Origin: Gemmatimonadota bacterium
Lineage (GTDB): Bacteria > JBHIER01 > G020348925
Length of the DNA stretch: 15,769 nucleotides
Reading direction: 5' to 3'
NCBI GenBank assembly: GCA_020348925.1
Contig: CP070758.1
Coordinates: 2,694,280-2,710,048 of the forward strand
Shown piece by piece: positions 1 to 7,681 of this stretch. Under the pieces are notes generated by a model. The model was given only the letters and a program-made list of their open reading frames with translations, was not told the origin of the DNA and ran no database searches. A program made the position numbers and the translations under genes. Numbering within the stretch: position 1 is the stretch's first letter; every line of letters begins with the position of its first letter.

Positions 1-625
1 CGCTCTGATCACAGCAATCGGTATCCAACTCGTCACAGACTTTTACCAGACAGGTTGTCGAAGAGATTACCGGAATCGTCCACTCATAGGTGCCGTCGTC
101 AGGAGTACTGCCGATCACTTCCAGCCAGTTCGAACCATTGTCCGTCGAATACTCGATTTTCACATTGCCACTCGTATGCTGTGATAGCCAGGTAATATTT
201 TCAGTTGCCTGCTCACACCACATCTCTCCGCCATTGGGACTGGTTACGGTGATTTTCTTGATGGTAAAGCTGCCATTGCTTTGATCCCAGCAGGAGGGAT
301 CCGTCACATCACAGATTTTCACCAAGCAGTTCGATGAAGGCGTATCTGGAATCGTCCAGGAATAGGCGCCATCATCCGGAGTACTGCTGATCACTTCCTG
401 CCAGTTCGAGCCGCCATCTGTTGAGTACTCGATCTTTGCATCACCACTGGTATTCGACGAGGACCACGTTATATCCTGGATTTCACCCGCGCACCAGGTT
501 TCACTCCCATTCGGTGCGGTCACCGTGACCGTACATTGAGCGAAGGACATTGAACTCCAAAACAGAAACATCACACAAGCCATTATCCATACACCATGTA
601 TCGCGCTGCTTGACAGCCGTTTCAT
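1..625 (-). CDS. Secreted protein with tandem Kre9/Knh1-like ('SPNGGExW') repeats, 3' end beyond the left edge
   Basis: The reading frame starts at the ATG at 625-623 and stays open for 208 codons to the left edge, so the C-terminus is missing. Residues 1-30 (MKRLSSSAIHGVW..., hydrophobic core MACVMFLFW, ending SMSFAQ) are a clear Sec signal peptide. Two tandem copies of a 92-residue domain follow, starting near residues 32 and 124. Each has the pattern VT.(A/S)PNG.E.WC......ITW....TSG..KIEYSTD.GSNW.EVI.STPDDG.Y.WTIP....CLVK(I/V)CD. This pattern matches the Kre9/Knh1 or Ser-Thr-rich GPI-anchored family domain, an Ig-like beta-sandwich common in surface proteins of FCB bacteria. The copies are 276 bp apart in the DNA and highly similar, so they arose by duplication. 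No other in-frame ATG lies upstream before a TGA at 682-680. The ribosome site is weak (a GGAAAGGCAGAG-type tract). The ligand is unknown. A T9SS tail may lie off the edge; that is inference. Confidence 0.85.
   Translation of the reverse strand, partial: MKRLSSSAIHGVWIMACVMFLFWSSMSFAQCTVTVTAPNGSETWCAGEIQDITWSSSNTSGDAKIEYSTDGGSNWQEVISSTPDDGAYSWTIPDTPSSNCLVKICDVTDPSCWDQSNGSFTIKKITVTSPNGGEMWCEQATENITWLSQHTSGNVKIEYSTDNGSNWLEVIGSTPDDGTYEWTIPVISSTTCLVKVCDELDTDCCDQS
9..530 (-). repeat. 276-bp tandem coding repeat (Kre9/Knh1-like domains)
   Basis: Two copies of a 276-bp unit encode 92-residue domains. For example, the stretch around 391-436 matches the stretch around 115-160 with few differences. 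Further copies may lie beyond the left edge. Confidence 0.8.
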
Positions 626-873
626 CGTCTCTCTGCCTTTCCCATTGAAATGAATTTTTATATAATTTCTGTGAATGGCTCACCACTTCACAGGTGTACC
701 ACACATCTTACAAATTAATAAACGGATAATCAAATTCTCTTCACACTCAGTAATATATCAACCAATATCTAACCTATCCTTCATACCCTCTATCTGGATG
801 CCCATATACCTCTATATTATACCCGTTATCTTATACCTCTCTCTTATCAGTGTAATCCGTGCAGTCGGCGGAT
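626..873. other. AT-rich intergenic gap between genes D and E
   Basis: These 248 bp separate the stop of D from the start of E and are visibly more AT-rich than the flanking genes. No terminator hairpin with a T-run and no convincing promoter were found. The end next to gene D (about 848-873) resembles short dispersed tracts of the 'CAGTGTAATCCGTG' kind remembered from environmental FCB genomes, which is a weak impression only. Short reading frames here do not look coding. Confidence 0.5.
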
Positions 874-3800
874 TTATTTCATCAAGACCATTTTTCTGAT
901 TGAAGCGAATTCTCCCGATTGAAGTCGGTAAAAATACACGCCACTGGCAACCTCCACACCCCTTTCGTCACATCCATCCCAGGTGGCCGTGTAATATCCG
1001 GGTTCCTGAACCTCATCCACCAGACATCGCACTTCCTGTCCCATCATATTGTATATGAGAAGTGTAGTGCGAAAGGCATCAGGCCCTGAGCCCGTGCCTT
1101 CATTTCCACTCTCCGCTCTCTGCTTTCCGCTCTGCGCCCTGAATTCCCTGCCGGAGATAGTATACTGGATGTGGGTAGTGGGATTAAATGGGTTCGGATA
1201 GTTCTGATCCAAGGTAAACTCTGTCGGCAATGGTACAATTTTGACCGTGGAAGTAAATAACAGTCCTTCGTCGGCTATCGCCGATATGTCCGCTTTGACA
1301 TGTGACAATTTTGCAAATGTAATCGTAATCTGTGAAAACGTATTTTGGGAAGCTGCCGCTAATTGGAAATCGTTTTCCCCGTTGTGCCACTCAAACATCG
1401 CTCCCTCAATCTCGACACCAACAGGTTCGGAATCACCCAGATTTTTGAGGGTGAAATCCAGACCATAGGCAGGCTCGGGCAGCGTAAAAGAGACCGTATG
1501 TGATCCAACTTCGACAGTAATCCCACCATCTATTAACTTAGGACTGAATAGTCCAGGCCAGTTCATACTGACATCTCCGACAAGCATGCCCAGGAAATCC
1601 TGATCGGTTGTATCATGACTGAGGGACTGATAGCAGATTTCTCGAGGGAGGAATATCCACTGGCCTGTCATGTTGTTCGACGATTGGTCAAGCCCGGCAT
1701 TTCCAGAAATCACATACGTGAGCAACTGTGAAGCGTCATAGGCAGTGACTGTGCCATCTCCGGTAATATCGGCGGCTGCATACCTGCAGGAGTCAAGATC
1801 GATCACACCGACCAATGCCCGCAAAATGAGAGAAGCGTCATAGGATGTAATGGTTTGAGTGCCTGTACCCTCTTTCGAGGGGACGACACAATATTCCCCC
1901 GTCGAGCCGTACAGATGGTAAAATCCATAATCGCCGTTTTCGTCTGTGTTTGTCGTCTGGACCGAGTCTATGGATCCATCCAGATCCACATCCCAGCTCA
2001 GGGTCATAAGCGTATTCCCCAGAGGCACACCCGTGCTGCACTGGGCGACATTCCCAGTGATGGCATGACGGATGACCGTGAAGACACCTTCATCGGTGCA
2101 GGCCAGGGGAAGACCTTCGTTAAATTTCGCATGATCGACGAACAGGAAGTTGCAATCGCCCTCATCGGCTTCAGGATTGATCCAGAAACCGACATACAGA
2201 ATATCGTACCAGGTCCACTGGGGACCGGGTTGAAGCAGGGGATAATTGCCGGCCATGGCCGCATAGATTTTTGCACGTTCCTCATCGTGGTGATGGGTCA
2301 ATATCCCCCAGTCTTCAGTGATGAGACCTTCGTTACCTATCTCACCCACCGTCATCAAGTTCGGGTCGTAGGATAATTCCACGTATATCGAGGTGACATT
2401 CAGATCGGCCAGAGGTTTGTAATCGGTATGGAGGCGTAACGGAATTTCCAACCAACCGCCGGCATGCCAGGCCGTATCAGGCCAGGCCAACATGATTTCG
2501 CAATCCCTGACAATAATGGTTGTCGAGAGCACGTCGTACAAAGGCTGGCCGGTCGTATGGGTTGACTTGGCGATAAAATCAATATCCAAGGTATCACATG
2601 TCCCGTGCTTCGGGGGTCGCCAGCAGAAATCCATCTTCACCGATCCCAATCCCAACACTGTGTCTTCGCCGACACCGTCGCACGAATCGGGATCCAAATC
2701 AGACCACAGCATGATCGAATCGTTATCGGCGTCCATGGCTATGATCTCAATGCAATCCTCATAAAACTCCTCACTGAAATAGAGTGTTTCCGGTAATGAA
2801 GATGTAATTCTTGGAGGTCGATTGACGATCACGATACCTTTTTCTGTGGTCGTCGTTAGCGAGCCTTCATCGAAGATTGCTTCGACAATAGAGATGAATC
2901 CTTCATTTCCAGGGCTGGCTGAGGAATTTATGTGAAAACCCAGGTTCAGCAGACACCCCCCGCATTCAATCCCCCCTGAGGCGTCTCCGCCTCCGATAAG
3001 CCAGAATTGTATGGTGCCGGGAGTCCCCCCTTTGTAATGCCACTTCAGGTCCCATCCCAGGGAATCGAGGCAGGTGTTATGAAAATTGATGGTTGAATCG
3101 AACGTCATGACACCCGTGTTGTAGGAGATTTCTCCATAAAAGGTGTTGACATACAGACCGCTCAGATCGTCGGTTGAGAGACAGACGGTGAAGGACGAGT
3201 CCGGCTTTTTGATGACAACCGCCGGTTCGATTCTCATCGTAATCTTCGGCATAGCCTGGCTCTCATCGATGGCGAAGACAAAATCTTTGGAATGCGTGAG
3301 ATTGTCTTCGGCATTTCCGACAATCGTGACCGTGTACAGACCCGGATCGGCAGCCATTGATGAGTTCATGGTGAATATGGACACGATCGCCTCATTGGGC
3401 AAGGGTGTGACCGGATTGGGGAAAAAGCCGGCCGCGACCCCGTCCGGCACCCCTACAGCACTTAGCGTTACCGTTTCATTGAACCCAAAGAGCGACATAA
3501 TCGTGTTTCTGACAAGAATGGCCCCCCGCTGGGAGACCACCGCCGGATCGGGATTGATGGACAAGGAGAAATCCGGTTTGTCGATCACATGCAGTTTTAT
3601 CTCATCCGTGTGATGGAGCATGCCGGTTTTGTCCATACCCAGAACAATCAACGGATACGAGCCCACATCAGTTGACGCAGAAGCTTTCATCATTAACGTG
3701 GAGCTCGCTTTTCCGGCCTGGGGTGGTGTCACGGGATTCGGATCGAAACAGGTCAGCAGGCTGCAACACAGATTGCAGACACTCAAATACACGAGATCCG

Positions 3801-4272
3801 TGAAACCGTAAGCAGAAAAAATGTTCACAGTGTATGTAGCCGTCTCCCCATAGTTGCCTGCCAACAGAAGAGATCCTTTCATCGGTGACCCGGGATGGAT
3901 GACAAAGGCTTCCTTGGGGAGAACCTGGATCGTAAAATCGGGATTGCCGAAGAAGGGATCAAAATCTTCCGGGATGATATCGAGAAACTCATCACTGCCC
4001 AGGGTGTAAATGAATCCCGCAAAGTTACGAAACGGTCCGTTCCAGGAAAAGCCTATGGCATTCGGTTGCCCGCCGGAACAGACCGTAATTCTATACGATT
4101 CTGAAGCAGCGGGACAGCCGACACCACTGACAACCGATGATGTGATCATGTAGTCCTCGCTGAAATACCGCTCCTGGGCACAGCATTGTGATACAGTGAA
4201 CTGGATGGCAAGACAGATCAACAGGCCGATTACCTTTCCCGCACGTCGCCTCATCTTCTTACCGGTTATCAT
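874..4272 (-). CDS. T9SS-exported cohesin/dockerin multidomain surface protein (1,132 aa)
   Basis: This is a predicted secreted modular surface protein. The ATG at 4272 has AAGGAG at 4281-4286, 8 nt upstream, which supports this start over the Met at residue 7. Residues 1 to about 33 are a signal peptide ending QCCAQ. Residues about 34-90 carry the 'SESYRI...GQ...GFIYTLG' module seen in FCB secreted proteins. Residues about 95-345 hold two NEW3/Ig-like domains with 'FxPNPVTP' and a Cys cluster (CNLCC). Residues about 346-480 and 592-750 are cohesin-like. Between them is an Ig-like domain starting 'NRPPRI'. After a carboxypeptidase-regulatory-like stretch, residues about 805-870 are a dockerin-like pair; only the second half keeps the DxTGDGxVTAYDAS loop. 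Residues about 1020-1132 are a T9SS type A sorting domain ending RKMVLMK, with a heptamer-repeat insert in one loop. It is a paralogue of the C-terminal part of gene B. The binding partner is unknown; domain types are by pattern. Confidence 0.88.
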   Translation of the reverse strand: MITGKKMRRRAGKVIGLLICLAIQFTVSQCCAQERYFSEDYMITSSVVSGVGCPAASESYRITVCSGGQPNAIGFSWNGPFRNFAGFIYTLGSDEFLDIIPEDFDPFFGNPDFTIQVLPKEAFVIHPGSPMKGSLLLAGNYGETATYTVNIFSAYGFTDLVYLSVCNLCCSLLTCFDPNPVTPPQAGKASSTLMMKASASTDVGSYPLIVLGMDKTGMLHHTDEIKLHVIDKPDFSLSINPDPAVVSQRGAILVRNTIMSLFGFNETVTLSAVGVPDGVAAGFFPNPVTPLPNEAIVSIFTMNSSMAADPGLYTVTIVGNAEDNLTHSKDFVFAIDESQAMPKITMRIEPAVVIKKPDSSFTVCLSTDDLSGLYVNTFYGEISYNTGVMTFDSTINFHNTCLDSLGWDLKWHYKGGTPGTIQFWLIGGGDASGGIECGGCLLNLGFHINSSASPGNEGFISIVEAIFDEGSLTTTTEKGIVIVNRPPRITSSLPETLYFSEEFYEDCIEIIAMDADNDSIMLWSDLDPDSCDGVGEDTVLGLGSVKMDFCWRPPKHGTCDTLDIDFIAKSTHTTGQPLYDVLSTTIIVRDCEIMLAWPDTAWHAGGWLEIPLRLHTDYKPLADLNVTSIYVELSYDPNLMTVGEIGNEGLITEDWGILTHHHDEERAKIYAAMAGNYPLLQPGPQWTWYDILYVGFWINPEADEGDCNFLFVDHAKFNEGLPLACTDEGVFTVIRHAITGNVAQCSTGVPLGNTLMTLSWDVDLDGSIDSVQTTNTDENGDYGFYHLYGSTGEYCVVPSKEGTGTQTITSYDASLILRALVGVIDLDSCRYAAADITGDGTVTAYDASQLLTYVISGNAGLDQSSNNMTGQWIFLPREICYQSLSHDTTDQDFLGMLVGDVSMNWPGLFSPKLIDGGITVEVGSHTVSFTLPEPAYGLDFTLKNLGDSEPVGVEIEGAMFEWHNGENDFQLAAASQNTFSQITITFAKLSHVKADISAIADEGLLFTSTVKIVPLPTEFTLDQNYPNPFNPTTHIQYTISGREFRAQSGKQRAESGNEGTGSGPDAFRTTLLIYNMMGQEVRCLVDEVQEPGYYTATWDGCDERGVEVASGVYFYRLQSGEFASIRKMVLMK
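1105..1146 (-). repeat. Degenerate heptamer microrepeat inside the T9SS tail of gene D
   Basis: On the plus strand the tract reads as successive 7-mers: tccactc, tccgctc, tctgctt, tccgctc, tgcgccc, tgaattc. On the coding strand it is purine-rich (GAGCGGA-type units) and encodes the low-complexity loop REFRAQSGKQRAESG between the beta-strand IQYTI and the strand TTLLIYN. Confidence 0.75.
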
Positions 4273-4475
4273 AATCGTTACTCCTTGATTGTACCAGTTT
4301 CATCTCCATTGAAAGGTCTGCCTTCCACAACCCGCAAACCAATTTGTTGAAGCTTATGATCACGACATATTGCCTTGTGAGTTGCGTGGCTCTCTTCCAG
4401 ATTTGTTGGTGATGCTTGTATATTTTTCCCAGAGCTCGTCTCTCAATCCACTCGGCTCGCCTGGATGTGGTGGAT
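4273..4475. other. Short intergenic region between genes C and D
   Basis: These 203 bp contain the ribosome site of gene D (AAGGAG, 4281-4286). No terminator hairpin is visible, so C and D could share a transcript. Nothing else recognisable was seen. Confidence 0.5.
4281..4286 (-). promoter_or_regulatory. Ribosome binding site of gene D (AAGGAG)
   Basis: AAGGAG lies 8 nt upstream of the ATG at 4272 and decides that start over the Met at residue 7. Confidence 0.7.
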
Positions 4476-6509
4476 TCACTTCGATTTGCTTTCTTCTGTG
4501 ACCATTGTGGTTCTATGATCGGGCCCTTCCTGACTGAGTAAAGCTTCCAGTTTTTCGACTCTCGACTCCAATTCCGCGAGTGACTCCAACCTGGACTCCA
4601 GTTGTTGAATCTTCTCCTGTTGTTGCTCCAGGATCTCAACCAATTCATTCGTTTTTGTCCCGATGAGGACATTGATCAGATTCATCCTGTCGTTGGTTGA
4701 AGCAGACCAGGCCCGGCCCAAAACTTGAGAGACATGCGCTAAACGGAGATCCTCCGGGGATACGGCGATACCGGTGCCATCATCATTACCCGATGGTACG
4801 ATATAATCCCCCATTTCTACCGAACCGCGCACCAGAACTCGTACCTGTCCCAAAAAGCCCACCTTGACATATCCGCTTTCCTCACCTTTCGGAGGCATAT
4901 TTCCCACGACGACGGGATTGACCGATACAGCCATGATCTGGTCAGTGCCCGCCGTTGTCTTCGAAACCTTGCCATCATGCACACCGACGAGTTGACTAAA
5001 GGACATTTTCTCCTCAGGATCGAGCTTGGGAAGCCATTCAGCATAATCTGCCCCTCCGGAGGCATACGTAACACCTCCGTGATTGCACTTATTTTGTTCA
5101 TCAAGGATAACAACAGCCAGCATCAAATCGAATGGATCGGCTGTGATTAAATTTTCGTACCCATTATCTAATGCCCAGCAAATTAAGGGTTGTAATTCTT
5201 TTCTTGCAGCCGTTTGCATCGCAGAAAAGCCTAAAAAATCGAACCAAGGAATTTTTCCATCTATCTTTGTTAATTCCGGAATGATTCCGGGGTTGAAACC
5301 TATGCTCGGCCAATCAATGTCAATATCTACATCTAAATCCCAGTCTACATCAATATCGATATCCCAGTCGCTCAGCAGGCTGAATCCCCATGGCATCTTG
5401 CCAGGAGACCAGTTTGTGAGCTCAAACATTTTACCTGGATCAAACATTCCAGTAAGATCAAACATTTTCTTAAAATCAGGCATTGGTGGAAGGCTCATAG
5501 CGTCATCTGGATACGTGAATCCTTCAATCCTGCCCGCGACAGTATTGCTGGTTGCGCTTCCCCTGTAAAATGTCATGAAATGGTTGTCGCTGCTTGTATT
5601 TTCTTTTCGCAGCTTAATGGCTACACCATCCTCATTCCCCCCGTCGGTATTCTCAAAATAGGCTACGTGTTGACCATCAGGTCCCATTTGACCTGGGCCC
5701 ACGACCTTCAGTCCGCTGCCTATTATGTTATGAGCAACGTTCAGATTATCCCCAACGCCCACTCCACCCTCTACTACTAAAGCGCCTGTCCCTGGAGAGA
5801 TCGAGGGAGTTGTGTCGGTGACATACACTTGTCCTGTTATGGTCACATCGCCATCCAGATACGCCGCCTCGTTGCCTCCGCCACCTTGCGCGTACAGGCC
5901 TTGGAAGTTGTCTGAGACAAAGTATCCTCCGTAGCTTGAGGTCCCTTTACCCCAGCCCTTCACCCCATTGCCGCCGTTTGTCATGCCCAAAATACCATCG
6001 CCTGCGCATTCGTTGATGACGGTTAAGAAAGGGATGTCAGGAGCGCATCCGCCCATGGTATCAGCTCTGTCAGAACATAGGAACTGGTCGGCGTGTTTGC
6101 CGTCCAGCATATTCGAATTCAGAGCGCTTGGCACGCTCACCAGAGGCTGTCTCGGCCGCATCTCCGAGTTCGATCCGATTTGAACCCCGAGCCATCTTTC
6201 CCCGCCCTCATTGAAGGCAGTGTCAGGTATTCCATCCGGACTCAAACTGCCCAAAAGCACATTGTAGACACCACCCCATACGACCACCGAGTGATGGGTC
6301 TCTGTCCACAAAGGAGCGCCCTCTTCCGGTATATTATAGATGGAGAAGGTGATGGACAATGTATCGTGGACAATATTTCCTTGGAAATCTACCAATCTCC
6401 CCTGGTAATTGATGACTCTGGCAGGGGGGGCAAACTGGGCGAATGTTGATTCAATTCCCAGAGCGACGAATATCATTGCGACCCACAACAAAAGTTTGAA
6501 CGACTTCAT
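4476..6509 (-). CDS. 'INYQGRL' surface protein with C-terminal peptidase-G2/tail-fibre-like chaperone domain and coiled coil
   Basis: The preferred start is the ATG at 6509. It has AAGGAGGTG at 6515-6523 and opens directly into a signal peptide (MKSFKLLLWVAMIFVALG...TFA). Residues about 28-150 carry RVINYQGRLVD...ITFSIYN...LW.ET...GVYNVLLGS...RWLGVQIG...EMRPRQPL.SVP, a domain common in FCB secreted proteins. Gly-rich sequence (about 170-340) and an AT-rich, Asp-alternating segment (about 345-485) follow. Residues about 486-615 begin GADYAEW and include VGVHDGKVSK, QIMAVSVNPVVVGN, FLGQVRVLVRG and GDYIVPSG. This resembles the peptidase G2 intramolecular-chaperone domain of phage tail proteins, which trimerises and cleaves itself. 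Residues about 620-660 form a heptad coiled coil (LVEILEQQQEKIQQLESRL). There is no T9SS tail. Autoproteolysis is inferred and catalytic residues were not identified. Confidence 0.82.
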   Translation of the reverse strand: MKSFKLLLWVAMIFVALGIESTFAQFAPPARVINYQGRLVDFQGNIVHDTLSITFSIYNIPEEGAPLWTETHHSVVVWGGVYNVLLGSLSPDGIPDTAFNEGGERWLGVQIGSNSEMRPRQPLVSVPSALNSNMLDGKHADQFLCSDRADTMGGCAPDIPFLTVINECAGDGILGMTNGGNGVKGWGKGTSSYGGYFVSDNFQGLYAQGGGGNEAAYLDGDVTITGQVYVTDTTPSISPGTGALVVEGGVGVGDNLNVAHNIIGSGLKVVGPGQMGPDGQHVAYFENTDGGNEDGVAIKLRKENTSSDNHFMTFYRGSATSNTVAGRIEGFTYPDDAMSLPPMPDFKKMFDLTGMFDPGKMFELTNWSPGKMPWGFSLLSDWDIDIDVDWDLDVDIDIDWPSIGFNPGIIPELTKIDGKIPWFDFLGFSAMQTAARKELQPLICWALDNGYENLITADPFDLMLAVVILDEQNKCNHGGVTYASGGADYAEWLPKLDPEEKMSFSQLVGVHDGKVSKTTAGTDQIMAVSVNPVVVGNMPPKGEESGYVKVGFLGQVRVLVRGSVEMGDYIVPSGNDDGTGIAVSPEDLRLAHVSQVLGRAWSASTNDRMNLINVLIGTKTNELVEILEQQQEKIQQLESRLESLAELESRVEKLEALLSQEGPDHRTTMVTEESKSK
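5060..5470 (-). other. AT-rich, low-complexity segment inside gene C
   Basis: Hand counting gives about 39% GC for 5101-5340, against about 53% for a sample nearer the 3' end of the gene (4801-4860). The encoded stretch holds a run of alternating Asp and hydrophobic residues (DWDIDIDVDWDLDVDIDIDW, nt about 5310-5375) and a short helical-looking part (MQTAARKELQPLICWALDN). It sits between the Gly-rich region and the G2-like domain. Confidence 0.6.
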
Positions 6510-6614
6510 ACGAGCACCTCCTTCGTGTATCCGTTGGTTCACGGTTGACCTGTGATGTGTTGAATCGTCATATCTCAATGTACGACGAAATGGTTTTTTC
6601 AGTCTGGGCTTCAT
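6510..6614 (-). other. In-frame N-terminal extension of gene C with its own strong ribosome site
   Basis: An ATG at 6614, in frame with gene C, is preceded by AAAGGAGG at 6620-6627, 5 nt upstream. It would add 35 strongly basic residues (MKPRLKKPFRRTLRYDDS...) in front of the signal peptide that starts at 6509. The second start also has a near-perfect ribosome site. Either the long form is real (an extended signal-peptide N-region) or the first site drives a leader that is rarely used. Confidence 0.5.
6515..6523 (-). promoter_or_regulatory. Ribosome binding site of gene C (AAGGAGGTG)
   Basis: This is a near-perfect Shine-Dalgarno sequence, with GGAGG ending 7 nt before the ATG at 6509. It supports the internal start that begins the signal peptide. 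Confidence 0.75.
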
Positions 6615-6619
6615 AAGAT

Positions 6620-6627
6620 CCTCCTTT
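6620..6627 (-). promoter_or_regulatory. Second ribosome binding site upstream of gene C (AAAGGAGG)
   Basis: A perfect Shine-Dalgarno match lies 5 nt before the upstream in-frame ATG at 6614. Confidence 0.65.
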
Positions 6628-6748
6628 ATTTGAAAAATGGAACTTTAAAAGTAGTTCATCTTATCACAGTTCGATTAAGGAAGTTCGATACACTTTATTG
6701 TCCACCATGTCAGAATGCGGTTAAGGCGCCTTATCTCACTGAGACCAA

Positions 6749-6823
6749 TACTCTTTGTTCCTGGCGAAACAGGACGCAGGCTATTGGGGTCGCATCTTTA
6801 AAGTTTAATCTTCCCTCCCAGTT
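6749..6823. repeat. 75-bp direct repeat, copy 1
   Basis: This copy is identical over 75 bp to 7074-7148 (offset 325). It contains tcctg-gcgaaa-cagga, a small hairpin, and ends in a degenerate heptamer tract (atcttta, aagttta, atcttcc). Confidence 0.9.
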
Positions 6824-6859
6824 TTTTGATGGTAACGTCTCTAAGTTGATATGAAAGCC

Positions 6860-6892
6860 CTTCTTTTTCTTTGCTGGCAAAAGAAAAAGAAG
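6860..6892. repeat. Perfect inverted repeat, 13-bp arms
   Basis: cttctttttcttt (6860-6872) and aaagaaaaagaag (6880-6892) flank the 7-nt spacer gctggca. It has no T-run arrangement typical of a terminator and looks like part of a dispersed palindromic element. Confidence 0.75.
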
Positions 6893-6963
6893 CAAAAAGA
6901 AAGTCCAACCCAAAGCCTTCGCCGGGACCATCTGCGGCTCGCTCCGCTGTTTTTCCGAAACTC

Positions 6964-6983
6964 GTTCCCGCTTATGCGGGAAC
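6964..6983. repeat. Perfect hairpin gttcccgc-ttat-gcgggaac
   Basis: 8-bp arms at 6964-6971 and 6976-6983 flank a 4-nt loop. The hairpin lies between the two 75-bp repeats. Confidence 0.75.
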
Positions 6984-7073
6984 TCAGACAGCCGGAAAAA
7001 CCACACTCCGCTTGCCGGATGCTCCGGCGGCTCAGGCTTCAGGGTGTTGAAAAACGCCCTATTGGGATCGCCC

Positions 7074-7148
7074 TACTCTTTGTTCCTGGCGAAACAGGAC
7101 GCAGGCTATTGGGGTCGCATCTTTAAAGTTTAATCTTCCCTCCCAGTT
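7074..7148. repeat. 75-bp direct repeat, copy 2
   Basis: This copy is identical over 75 bp to 6749-6823. Flanking bases differ on both sides (a versus c before it, t versus c after it), so the boundaries are exact. Confidence 0.9.
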
Positions 7149-7172
7149 CATGGACAGCCTTTTTCCGTTGTC

Positions 7173-7204
7173 CCCTGACCCCTCGGTCCCTCGAATCCTC
7201 GAAC
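7173..7204. repeat. Octamer microrepeat
   Basis: Four successive 8-mers lie on the plus strand: ccctgacc, cctcggtc, cctcgaat, cctcgaac. The last two differ at one base. Confidence 0.6.
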
Positions 7205-7218
7205 CCTTATCTCGAAAC

Positions 7219-7266
7219 AAAAAACCCCCCTCTCACTCATTCGAAAACGAGCGAAACAGGGGTTTT
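7219..7266 (-). terminator. Terminator-like hairpin, possibly bidirectional
   Basis: aaaacccc (7221-7228) pairs with ggggtttt (7259-7266). On the minus strand the stem is followed by six T residues; on the plus strand by four. It lies about 420 bp beyond the stop of gene B and upstream of gene C, so it could insulate C from B. Confidence 0.55.
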
Positions 7267-7623
7267 ATCCTTTGAACGGAAAAGACGGAAAGAGGAACCA
7301 TCCCTCCCTCTATGCTACAGGTTAGAAGACAAAAAATCTACGTTACCCAGCAGTTGTAAAGTCAAAGAACTATGGAAAGCATGGACACTATTTGAAAAAA
7401 CGCTCCTCTACCTATTCTGGGTTTGATACTGGATCACAAGTATATACGATCTTTTGAAAAAAATCAAGTAAATTTTTAGAAATTTTTAATACCAATTCCT
7501 TAAATAATAATACCTTACTAAATTGCTTATGTATTGATAGTAGGTCCTGGAAAAGTGAAAAAGATCTTCGCTCTACCATTTTACAACATAACCTTCTCCC
7601 AATGACAGGCAGGATCTGCCAAC

Positions 7624-7656
7624 AAAAAAAGCCGCCGAGGGTTGACACTCCCGGCG
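7624..7656 (-). terminator. Rho-independent terminator of gene B
   Basis: On the minus strand CGCCGGG (7656-7650) pairs with CTCGGCG (7639-7633), including one G-U pair. GC and seven T residues (7630-7624) follow. It begins about 25 nt after the TAG stop of gene B, a typical position. Confidence 0.75.
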
Positions 7657-7681
7657 TCTTCTGGTTAAATGCCACAGGTCA

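Larger units (their letters stand above)
6615..7681. other. 1.07-kb non-coding stretch rich in hairpins and dispersed-type repeats
   Basis: This stretch contains no convincing gene. It holds two exact 75-bp direct repeats, a 13-bp-arm inverted repeat, an 8-bp-arm hairpin, an octamer microrepeat and two terminator-like hairpins, listed separately. The 5' end of gene C (ribosome site at 6620-6627) marks its left side. The texture suggests a pile-up of dispersed non-coding elements. Confidence 0.65.

Noticed and set aside
501-704. Minus-strand frame of 67 codons at the start of gene E
   Set aside because: It overlaps the signal-peptide region of gene E in another frame; the gene E frame has a signal peptide and repeats and is clearly the coding one.
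4259-4672. Minus-strand frame of 137 codons across the end of gene C and the start of gene D
   Set aside because: Its sequence is low-complexity and it overlaps two well-supported genes; there is no signal or domain.
6749-7148. Insertion sequence
   Set aside because: There are direct repeats and palindromes but no transposase frame and no clear terminal inverted repeats, so it is reported only as a repeat element.
7412-7675. Minus-strand frame of 87 codons after gene B
   Set aside because: It begins inside the terminator region of gene B, has no ribosome site and no recognisable protein features.
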